Part shown: piece by piece, positions 1 to 5,456 of the stretch
How positions within the stretch are numbered: position 1 is the first letter of the stretch
Layout: each line of letters opens with the position of its first letter
NCBI GenBank assembly: GCA_017885385.1
Contig: JAFNGF010000163.1
Location: 1-6,636, forward strand
Direction of reading: 5' to 3'
DNA: 6,636 bases
From: Planctomycetota bacterium
GTDB taxonomy: Bacteria > Planctomycetota > Phycisphaerae > Sedimentisphaerales > Anaerobacaceae
Program-made: the position numbers and the translations under genes
Notes under the pieces: model-generated
Seen by the model: only the letters and a program-made list of their open reading frames with translations
Told to the model about the DNA's origin: nothing
The model's database searches: none

Positions 1-1804
1 GATTATAGCTAATGCCGGAGCGGTAGCATCGGCCTGGATTGATAAATACCGCCCCCCTATCGCAAATATCTTTCGTCCAGATTGGCTTTGCCGAACCATC
101 CAGCCCCTTGAAAAACTGATAGGCATCCTGCTGGCGAATCTTGTCTTTCGGGACGCGAGCCAAAACAAACCGATCGGCCGGCTCGTAGGCGCTATCCGAA
201 TCGTGCGAGTAAACGTATGCAAAATCATCCCGTGCGCCGGCGTAGTCCTTGCCGAAGTTCAGAAAAGTCGGGCAGCCGAAGCTCTCGGTAAACTTCCAGT
301 CGCACCACGTCCAGCTTTTGCCGTGGTCATCCGACCACGCTATCTGCGAATTGCCGACATTTCGGACCAGCATATACAAAACGCCATCGACGCACAACAT
401 TCCGCTTGCCTTCGGGCCTTTGGCCCCATCCCCTACTTTCTCGCCGGTTGCGGCGGGGATATTTTCACCTCTGAAATCGGGCGGCGAGCCAACGACCTTT
501 GCAATGCCCAGGCTCAATTTTTTGCCTGTGCCGGGCGAAAAGCCCCAGCCATCGCCGTAGGCAGTATAGAGATTATCGTCGTCCGCCCAGGTGATCGGCC
601 AGTTGTCGCTGCCCTTGGCTTTGCGAATGATAGTCTCAGGCGGTGCCCACTCAACGCCCTTTATGACGGGGCTGGGCGGATAAGGCACTACCCCCCTACC
701 ACTTTTCTCACTGACCGATAGAGCAATCGGCTCGATGAAAGGTTCGATAGAGGCATAGTGGCTATTGCCGGCCTTATTTAGCGATTTTCCCGCCCGCGCA
801 GCGACAATATCCAGACTCGGTATTACCACAATCAGGCTGTCATATAGGCCCCAGGACCAGTAGGCATCGCGCGGGACATTTCTCATTGTGCCATCGGCGT
901 TATTCCACCACAATAGCCCGTAATGGTCCGATGCGTTAAAGTAGGTTTCGCCCCTCACAACGGGCAAATGCCGGATTTCTTTCGGCACAATCCGCACCGC
1001 ATCGACGAACCAGGAAGGAATAATTTGCTCGCCCTGCCATTGTCCGCGGCGAAGATAGAGGTAGCCGATTCTGGCCATCGCATCGACGTTGGCGCTGATA
1101 CTTGAGCCGAACTCGCGGCGTTTGACGCCATTGATTTCGTGCGGACGATAGGCGTTGTTTCGCCAGGTGAGGTCCGAAGGCTTAATGCCGATAGGCCCGA
1201 AAACCCGCTCGAACATCAGCTCGTTGAGGTCTCGGTTGTATGCCAGCGTGACACATTCAGCAAGCCAGTTAGGTCCGGCGTCGCTATAGGACCATTTGGC
1301 GCCAGGCTCAAACAGAAGCTGCGTATATCCGCCGGGCTTATCGAAGCCGGCGGTTTGCGTCGCCAGGTGAAAGAGCGTAATCTTATCCAGCCAGCCAGTT
1401 TGGCTATTGGACTCTGGTGGAACGCCAAGACTGGGGTGATATTTATGTGCCGGGTCATGCAGGCCGTTGATTTTTCCATCGCCAAGTGCCAGACCCAGAG
1501 CCGTGACACCGATAGCCTTGGTGCTCGATTTTAAGTCGTATCGCTGGGCCTGGTCGCCCCACTGCATAACGAGTTTGCCGCGCCGGATAATGCAGCCTGA
1601 GCCGTCGCCGGTCAGCGCATAGTCGCGCGCCCCGGCCAGGATAGCAGCATCCATTCCAACCTGTCCGGGCTGAGCATAACGCCAGGCGGGCGTTGGCCAG
1701 ACTTCCCTTGTGCCGCTCTGGCTCGGGGCCGGGGAGCTTATCAGCGAGATTACTGTAAAAGCTATTGCAAACGCGCCTGGTGGATTCATCACCTGGATTT
1801 GCAT
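1..1804 (-). CDS. Exported serine hydrolase (beta-lactamase-like) fused to DUF4185 domain, C-terminus cut by window edge
   Basis: The frame is open from 1804 to the left edge, giving 601 visible residues without a stop. The N-terminus has a short hydrophobic stretch (about residues 11-27) ending in Ser/Pro/Ala, consistent with a signal peptide, so the protein is probably exported. Residues about 40-365 resemble the class C beta-lactamase/penicillin-binding serine hydrolase fold. There is an SSTK box (S93, K96), then FEPGAKWSYSDAG around 165-177, where YSD stands in the usual YxN position. No clear KTG or HxG third motif is seen; WSWG at 316-319 occupies roughly that place. Residues about 380-601 match my recollection of DUF4185, a sialidase-like beta-propeller: WPITWADDD (402-410), YGDGWGF (416-422), an Asp-box SDDHGKSW (491-498) and SFGCPTFLNFG (508-518). 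A carbohydrate or cell-wall substrate is inference. Start 1804 has AGG five bases upstream; an in-frame ATG at 1789 is the alternative. It lies 20 bp after the small basic protein gene, probably in one operon. Confidence 0.85.
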   Translation of the reverse strand, partial: MQIQVMNPPGAFAIAFTVISLISSPAPSQSGTREVWPTPAWRYAQPGQVGMDAAILAGARDYALTGDGSGCIIRRGKLVMQWGDQAQRYDLKSSTKAIGVTALGLALGDGKINGLHDPAHKYHPSLGVPPESNSQTGWLDKITLFHLATQTAGFDKPGGYTQLLFEPGAKWSYSDAGPNWLAECVTLAYNRDLNELMFERVFGPIGIKPSDLTWRNNAYRPHEINGVKRREFGSSISANVDAMARIGYLYLRRGQWQGEQIIPSWFVDAVRIVPKEIRHLPVVRGETYFNASDHYGLLWWNNADGTMRNVPRDAYWSWGLYDSLIVVIPSLDIVAARAGKSLNKAGNSHYASIEPFIEPIALSVSEKSGRGVVPYPPSPVIKGVEWAPPETIIRKAKGSDNWPITWADDDNLYTAYGDGWGFSPGTGKKLSLGIAKVVGSPPDFRGENIPAATGEKVGDGAKGPKASGMLCVDGVLYMLVRNVGNSQIAWSDDHGKSWTWCDWKFTESFGCPTFLNFGKDYAGARDDFAYVYSHDSDSAYEPADRFVLARVPKDKIRQQDAYQFFKGLDGSAKPIWTKDICDRGAVFINPGRCYRSGISYN

Positions 1805-1824
1805 CCCTGCCTATTGGGCGGGCT

Positions 1825-2109
1825 TTATTTAGTTGATGCCGGTGAGGCTCCTTTTCGGCTTTTTGCCGGTCCGGCTGCCGGCGCCTCGATAGCAGCAGCG
1901 GTCTCAGGGGCAGCTTCTTTGGCTGGAGCCTCTTTGGCCTTTCGCCCAGCGTGACTCTTGCGATGAGCAACCTTCGGCAGCGCGAACGCAGAGTTACCGT
2001 CGGCCCATCGCTCCTCGTCTTTTAGCTGCCCGATGCGTTCGGCCCTGCTCAAGACATTTCGATGCCGGCTCAGGGCACCTTTAACTTTCAACGAACGATC
2101 AATAGACAT
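1825..2109 (-). CDS. Small basic protein of the PVC group (TIGR04137-like) with Lys/Ala/Pro-rich tail
   Basis: This 94-residue protein begins MSIDRSLKVKGALSRHRNVL, which I recognise as the start of the small basic protein family (TIGR04137, as recalled) limited to planctomycetes, verrucomicrobia and chlamydiae. The family-like part is about residues 1-52 and is rich in Arg and Lys. It includes RAERI (22-26), a charged stretch and a FALPKV segment (42-47). Residues about 53-94 form a low-complexity tail of Lys, Ala, Pro and Glu, similar in composition to histone H1-type tails. There is no signal peptide or membrane segment, so it is probably cytoplasmic. Its role is not established to my knowledge; nucleic acid or ribosome binding is inferred from charge alone. 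A strong ribosome binding site precedes the ATG. The gene sits between the membrane protein gene (19 bp upstream) and the hydrolase gene (20 bp downstream), suggesting co-transcription. Confidence 0.88.
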   Translation of the reverse strand: MSIDRSLKVKGALSRHRNVLSRAERIGQLKDEERWADGNSAFALPKVAHRKSHAGRKAKEAPAKEAAPETAAAIEAPAAGPAKSRKGASPASTK

Positions 2110-2117
2110 TCAGCATT

Positions 2118-2123
2118 TCTCCT
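2118..2123 (-). promoter_or_regulatory. Ribosome binding site of the small basic protein gene
   Basis: On the minus strand this reads AGGAGA, eight bases before the ATG at 2109. It is the strongest Shine-Dalgarno match on the minus strand of the window and confirms that start. It falls in the 19-bp gap after the upstream gene's stop. Confidence 0.75.
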
Positions 2124-2128
2124 GCGAA

Positions 2129-2866
2129 CTAACCGTCAACCTTCATGCCGTATGCGTCTTTAAAAAGATTTGGCGCAAAAGTTTCATAACCCGGCGGCGC
2201 CTTATAATTGGCGCCCAGCTGGATTATTTTCTGTTTCATTAGATAGCCGTCTGTGCCCGGACTCTGAGGATTCTGGTATTTGTTTTTCGTAAGCAGATAG
2301 TACCATTCGCCGATTTTTCTTATTTCAGTCTCTATGCCGAACTGAGTGAAGTACTGCCCGACCGGCTCCAGGTGGCTTCTAACCTGAAAAGTCTGTATCA
2401 CAATTCGATTGTCAGCGCCTGGGGCGGTCGGCACATCGCTTTTATCAGGCACCAACGGCTCTTTGGGAGACAGCCGGTTCTCTGTTGTAGTTGTAGTGTC
2501 ACGCCCCGCCGGATCAGCCTGCTCGCTTCTTTCTATTCTCGCGGTTGAATCGGCTGCTTTTTGACTGAATTGGCCAAGCCGAAATGCCAACAAAATCAGC
2601 ACTATCAGGCCCAGAAGTATCGCAATCGCAAGCTGATACGGGATAGATATCTCGATTCTGCCGGCATTAATTTGCAGATGCTTGGGCCTTGTCCACCATT
2701 TTGCTGCACCTGTGGGCAGTGCCGTGCCGGGCTTTTGCGATGTCGTCTCGACCTTGTCAGGCTGTGCCGGGTGCAACTGTTCTAATGTCTTGTCGTAGCT
2801 CGGCTTAAGCCGAGTCTTGCTCATCACTTCGTATAGCGATTTTTTACCGCGGCGGTAGCGTGTCAT
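2129..2866 (-). CDS. Single-pass membrane protein with SPOR-like C-terminal domain, function unknown
   Basis: This 245-residue protein has a basic N-terminus (MTRYRRGKKSLYEVMSKTR) and a hydrophilic segment to about residue 72. One strong transmembrane helix follows at about 77-97 (IPYQLAIAILLGLIVLILLA). A low-complexity Ser/Thr/Pro/Glu-rich linker (about 100-150, including a TTTTT run) leads to a compact C-terminal domain at about 153-245. The charge pattern suggests the N-terminus is cytoplasmic and the C-terminal domain is outside the inner membrane. The domain starts VIQTF and continues with a helix, a FGIETEIRK strand and WYYLLT. This beta-alpha-beta pattern resembles SPOR domains, which bind denuded peptidoglycan glycan strands, but no diagnostic residue proves it. 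It appears to be the first gene of the minus-strand unit. I do not recognise a named orthologue; the N-terminal block seems familiar from Phycisphaerae hypothetical proteins, but that is from memory. Confidence 0.82.
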   Translation of the reverse strand: MTRYRRGKKSLYEVMSKTRLKPSYDKTLEQLHPAQPDKVETTSQKPGTALPTGAAKWWTRPKHLQINAGRIEISIPYQLAIAILLGLIVLILLAFRLGQFSQKAADSTARIERSEQADPAGRDTTTTTENRLSPKEPLVPDKSDVPTAPGADNRIVIQTFQVRSHLEPVGQYFTQFGIETEIRKIGEWYYLLTKNKYQNPQSPGTDGYLMKQKIIQLGANYKAPPGYETFAPNLFKDAYGMKVDG

Positions 2867-3042
2867 AGTAAATCAGTCCAGCTTTATAAATTGTGCCATA
2901 AGTAGCTATTCTACCAAGACCGGTTCGACCGACAAAGCCAAAAACCGGTAAAAAACCTGTTAGCTTTGTACAATATTTTTGCCAAGATTTCAACGCCAAT
3001 TTTAGCGTTATCCGGCGAGGCTGCACTAAAGTTAAATTTGAC

Positions 3043-3071
3043 TTGACAAACCAGGCCTGCCTAACTAACTT
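3043..3071 (+). promoter_or_regulatory. Candidate distal promoter of the rpmF-plsX-fabH-fabD operon
   Basis: A perfect TTGACA (3043-3048) is followed after 17 bp by TAACTT (3066-3071), which matches only three of six -10 consensus bases. Transcription from here would include the inverted repeat in a leader of about 165 bases before rpmF. The -35 box is good and the -10 box poor, so this is tentative. Confidence 0.3.
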
Positions 3072-3098
3072 AAATCGCTTTAGAAACTATCTCAAGAC

Positions 3099-3168
3099 TG
3101 TCACCTTGAGCGAAGCGAAGGTTCTGGCTGGCAGAAATAAGAGATTCTTCGCTGCGATCAGAATGACA
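3099..3168. repeat. 70-bp imperfect inverted repeat (dispersed HSDRSEES-type element)
   Basis: The arms 3099-3124 and 3143-3168 are imperfect inverted copies: 19 of 26 positions agree, and the outer ends are TGTCA and TGACA. The arms carry GAGCGAAGCGAAGG on the left and TTCTTCGCTGCGATCAGAATGACA-type sequence on the right. I recall this pattern as a non-coding repeat scattered through many bacterial genomes; its reverse-strand reading gives the peptide string CHSDRSEES, often annotated as a hypothetical protein. As RNA it could fold into a long hairpin with a loop of about 18 bases. It lies 74 bp before rpmF, in the operon leader if the distal promoter is used. Only one copy is visible here, so the dispersed nature rests on memory. 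Confidence 0.7.
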
Positions 3169-3170
3169 AC

Positions 3171-3200
3171 TTGTGTTTTTAGTATCAGGAAGTCGATAAT
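3171..3200 (+). promoter_or_regulatory. Candidate proximal promoter of the rpmF operon
   Basis: TTGTGT (3171-3176) and GATAAT (3195-3200) are 18 bp apart. The -10 box matches five of six consensus bases and the -35 box three of six. The inferred start near 3207 would give a leader of about 36 bases to rpmF and exclude the inverted repeat, which ends only two bases before the -35 box. Confidence 0.35.
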
Positions 3201-3228
3201 TAAATTTGAGCAGAGTTTCGAGCTTGAG

Positions 3229-3233
3229 TGGAG
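3229..3233 (+). promoter_or_regulatory. Ribosome binding site of rpmF
   Basis: TGGAG lies nine bases before the ATG at 3243. It supports that start for L32, whose N-terminus then begins MLPGKKTSKS with no missing residues compared with the family. Confidence 0.6.
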
Positions 3234-3242
3234 CGATCGTAG

Positions 3243-3431
3243 ATGTTACCAGGTAAGAAAACCAGTAAGAGTAGAACGCGGACGCGGCGCAGCCATCATC
3301 GACTGAGGCCGGTAAACTACTCAATATGCCCCAAGTGCGGCCAGGCCAAGCTGCCGCACGCCGCCTGTGCTAAATGTGGTTATGTCAACTCAACAATCAC
3401 ATTGAAGGTAGGCAAGGAGGAAAGCAGCTAA
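3243..3431 (+). CDS. rpmF: 50S ribosomal protein bL32
   Basis: This 62-residue basic protein of the large ribosomal subunit has the usual L32 layout. A Lys/Arg-rich N-terminus (KKTSKSRTRTRRSHHRL, 5-21) is followed by a zinc-ribbon with CPKC (C29, C32) and CAKC (C42, C45) separated by nine residues, including KLPH. All four zinc ligands are present, so this is the zinc-binding (C+) form. The start MLPGKK differs from the common MAVPK start, and the C-terminus extends about ten residues past the ribbon (TITLKVGKEESS). It is the first gene of the operon; plsX starts 2 bp after its stop. The usual upstream partner in many bacteria, yceD (DUF177), is absent here. Confidence 0.96.
   Translation: MLPGKKTSKSRTRTRRSHHRLRPVNYSICPKCGQAKLPHAACAKCGYVNSTITLKVGKEESS
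3415..3420 (+). promoter_or_regulatory. Ribosome binding site of plsX, inside the end of rpmF
   Basis: AGGAGG, a perfect Shine-Dalgarno core, lies 13 bases before the plsX ATG at 3434 and overlaps the last codons of rpmF. The spacing is slightly long. It favours start 3434 over the upstream in-frame ATG at 3374, which would overlap most of the L32 ribbon region and add 20 residues with no PlsX similarity. Confidence 0.65.
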
Positions 3432-3433
3432 CA

Positions 3434-4456
3434 ATGCGGATCGCAATTGACGCAATGGGAGGCGACTATGCACCCGATGAAATCATCGCGGGTGCTGTGG
3501 AAGCAGTTGGGCTGCTGGACAAAAGCGACCAGGTGATACTGGTCGGCCCGCAAGATATAATCGAAGCGCGACTTTCCTCGCTCGAGGGCCGCGACGACAG
3601 AATAAGCGTCGTTCACGCCCCCGATGTTATAGGTATGGATGAGACCCCCATTGAAAGTCTGCGAAGAAAGCCCAGAAGCTCAATTGGGGTCATCTCCAAG
3701 TTAGCTAAAAGAGACCAGGCTGACGCGGTAATTTCGGCAGGCAATACAGGGGCCTGTGTCGCCGCCTTCCAAATGCGGATGAGAAATCTGCCCGGAGTTA
3801 ATCGGCCGGGCATAGCAGTGGTCTTTCCCACTTTCGAGGGGCCGGTGACGATATGCGACGTCGGCGCCAATATCGCCTGCAAGCCTATAAATCTTCATCA
3901 GTATGGACTTATGGCCAGCATATATTCGAGGCATCTATTGGGAATCCAGAATCCGAGGGTCGGGCTGATGAGCATCGGCCAGGAAGATGCCAAGGGCAAC
4001 GAAGTGGTCAAAAAGGCGCGGCAGCTGTTGAGGGCCGAGCCTAACATTAATTTTGTTGGCAATATCGAGGGCAGGGACATCTTCAAGGGAGTATGTGACG
4101 TCGCCATTTGTGAAGGTTTCGTCGGTAACGTTGTTCTGAAACTAACCGAAGGGCTTGTTGACGGCCTATTTAAGGCCATAAAAGACGAGCTCGTTCACGA
4201 AAAACTCGGGCTGGCGATGGAGTTTGAGCCGGTCATGGAAAGGATCTACAGAAAATACGACTACAACGAATATGGCGGTGCGCTGCTCCTGGGCGTCAAC
4301 GGCACGGCGATAATCTGCCACGGCGCCAGCCGGAGTAGAACGATAAGAAACGCCATTCTGGCCTCCAAAAAATTCTACACCGAAGGAGTAAACGACAAGA
4401 TAATGGAACGTCTGTCGGAGACTTGCGTAAGGACGGCTGATGCACAAGTCACCTGA
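3434..4456 (+). CDS. plsX: Phosphate acyltransferase PlsX (acyl-ACP:phosphate)
   Basis: PlsX converts acyl-ACP and phosphate to acyl-phosphate, the donor for PlsY in the first step of phosphatidic acid synthesis; it is a peripheral membrane enzyme. The 340-residue length is typical. Family landmarks appear in order: the N-terminal AIDAMGGDYAP (4-14), ISAGNTGA (100-107), CDVGAN (141-146), GNEVVKKA (188-195), FVGNIEGRDIF (207-217), CEGFVGNVVLKLTEG (226-240) and EYGGALLLGVNG (279-290). The start at 3434 puts the conserved MRIAIDAMGG at the N-terminus. The gene follows rpmF by 2 bp and overlaps fabH by 17 bp, so translation is probably coupled. All expected blocks are intact, with no frameshift. 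Confidence 0.97.
   Translation: MRIAIDAMGGDYAPDEIIAGAVEAVGLLDKSDQVILVGPQDIIEARLSSLEGRDDRISVVHAPDVIGMDETPIESLRRKPRSSIGVISKLAKRDQADAVISAGNTGACVAAFQMRMRNLPGVNRPGIAVVFPTFEGPVTICDVGANIACKPINLHQYGLMASIYSRHLLGIQNPRVGLMSIGQEDAKGNEVVKKARQLLRAEPNINFVGNIEGRDIFKGVCDVAICEGFVGNVVLKLTEGLVDGLFKAIKDELVHEKLGLAMEFEPVMERIYRKYDYNEYGGALLLGVNGTAIICHGASRSRTIRNAILASKKFYTEGVNDKIMERLSETCVRTADAQVT
4429..4433 (+). promoter_or_regulatory. Ribosome binding site of fabH, inside the end of plsX
   Basis: AAGGA lies six bases before the ATG at 4440, within the last codons of plsX. Its good spacing supports this start and the 17-bp overlap between the two genes. Confidence 0.6.
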
Positions 4457-5453
4457 TGATTGGACCGCTCCTTATCGTGCAGTCATTAAAGGTTGCGGTT
4501 CGTTCGTGCCCGCAAAGGTATTAACCAATGACGACCTGGCAAAGATGGTGGATACTTCAGATGAGTGGATCACAGGCCGGACCGGCATCAAAGTTCGACA
4601 TATTACCACCGACAACGAAAGCACGGCATTTTTAGCCACCGAGGCAGCCAAAAGGGCGCTGACTGACGCAAATATTACGGGCGGCGACCTCGACCTTATC
4701 ATAGTAGCTACTATTACTCCGGAGATGGTTTTTCCTTCGACGGCCTGTTTTGTACAGAGCGCCCTGCAGGCCAAGAAAGCCTGCGTCTTTGATGTAACGG
4801 CTGCCTGTAGCGGGTTTATCTACGGCATAGGAATCGCGCAACAGTTTTTAGAAAGTGGACGCTACAAAAACGCCCTGGTAGTTGGGGCGGAGACTCTGAC
4901 CAAGATTACCGACTGGAGTGACAGAACCAGTTGTATACTCTTTGGCGACGGAGCAGGAGCTGTCGTGCTGGAGAGCTGCGGTGATGGACGCAGGGGCATT
5001 ATCTACAGCACTATGTCCGCGGACGGCGATTCGTGGCAGAGCCTTAATTGCCAGGCGTATGGTTCTCGGCACCCAGCGTGTAAAGAGCTCGACGACCCCA
5101 AGAAAATCTACATGGAGATTAGAGGCAGAGAAGTCTACCAACAAGCCGTCCGGCGGATGGTCGAGACCGTGACCAGCAGCCTGGACTACTGCAATTTGAC
5201 GACCGACGATATAAAGATGCTGATCTCACACCAAATGAACGCCAGGATTATTGAGTCGGCGGCAAAACGGCTGAAACTGCCCACCGAGAAGGTCTACATA
5301 AATATTGACCGGTACGGCAATACGTCATCCGCCTCGGTGCCAATCGCCTTCGATGAGTGCGTCAAGAAGGGCAAAATCAAGCGAGGGGACATCATCGTTT
5401 TCGTTGCTTTTGGAGCAGGATTGACCTGGGGCGCAAACGTAATTCAGTATTGA
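4440..5453 (+). CDS. fabH: Beta-ketoacyl-ACP synthase III (FabH)
   Basis: FabH condenses an acyl-CoA primer, classically acetyl-CoA, with malonyl-ACP to start type II fatty acid synthesis in the cytoplasm. The 337 residues carry the full thiolase-fold catalytic triad: C123 in VTAACSGF, H264 in SHQMN and N294 in YGNTSSAS. SDEWITGRTGI (40-50), FGDGAGA (168-174) and the C-terminal FGAGLTWG are also family blocks. The HQMN form differs from the usual HQAN, a mild change next to the catalytic His. The N-terminus is about ten residues longer than in many FabH proteins (MHKSPDDWTAPYRAVIKGCG), but the ribosome binding site supports it. Primer choice (straight or branched) cannot be read from sequence alone. 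Confidence 0.96.
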   Translation: MHKSPDDWTAPYRAVIKGCGSFVPAKVLTNDDLAKMVDTSDEWITGRTGIKVRHITTDNESTAFLATEAAKRALTDANITGGDLDLIIVATITPEMVFPSTACFVQSALQAKKACVFDVTAACSGFIYGIGIAQQFLESGRYKNALVVGAETLTKITDWSDRTSCILFGDGAGAVVLESCGDGRRGIIYSTMSADGDSWQSLNCQAYGSRHPACKELDDPKKIYMEIRGREVYQQAVRRMVETVTSSLDYCNLTTDDIKMLISHQMNARIIESAAKRLKLPTEKVYINIDRYGNTSSASVPIAFDECVKKGKIKRGDIIVFVAFGAGLTWGANVIQY

Positions 5454-5456
5454 GCG

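Larger units (their letters stand above)
2867..3242. other. Divergent intergenic region with candidate promoters and a dispersed repeat
   Basis: This spacer of about 375 bp separates the minus-strand unit from the rpmF operon and should hold promoters for both. For the minus strand, a weak candidate is TTGGTA (2912-2917) with CACAAT (2890-2895) at 16-bp spacing, or the TATAAA at 2883-2888 used as the -10 box; neither is strong. For the plus strand, two candidates are listed separately. The repeat at 3099-3168 takes up part of the rpmF side. No convincing gene was found: short open frames here have no recognisable protein features. Confidence 0.6.

Noticed and set aside
203..721. A 172-residue plus-strand open frame, with another overlapping one at 249-560.
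   Set aside because: They lie opposite the DUF4185 domain coding sequence, show no recognisable protein pattern, and are explained as shadows of the minus-strand gene.
1139..1534. Plus-strand open frame of 131 residues.
   Set aside because: It is antisense to the serine hydrolase domain, which has clear motifs in its own frame.
1455..1970. Minus-strand open frame of 171 residues covering the junction between the small basic protein and the hydrolase gene.
   Set aside because: It overlaps two better-supported genes in another frame, is extremely rich in Arg and Pro, and has no family resemblance.
2943..2961. Possible terminator-like hairpin on the minus strand: AACAGGT, a T-rich loop, ACCGGTT, then a short T run.
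   Set aside because: The stem is seven pairs with one mismatch and it lies upstream of a gene rather than after one, so the support is too weak.
2844..3026. Minus-strand 60-residue open frame just upstream of the membrane protein gene.
   Set aside because: It overlaps the membrane protein start, has no good ribosome binding site or recognisable domain, and sits in the probable promoter region.
3070..3324. Minus-strand 84-residue open frame containing CHSDRSEES.
   Set aside because: The peptide is a translation of the dispersed inverted repeat and the frame runs antisense into rpmF; it is a well-known kind of false gene.
3374..3433. Upstream in-frame start for plsX adding 20 residues.
   Set aside because: The added residues have no PlsX similarity and overlap rpmF; MRIAIDAMGG at 3434 is the normal family N-terminus and has a ribosome binding site.
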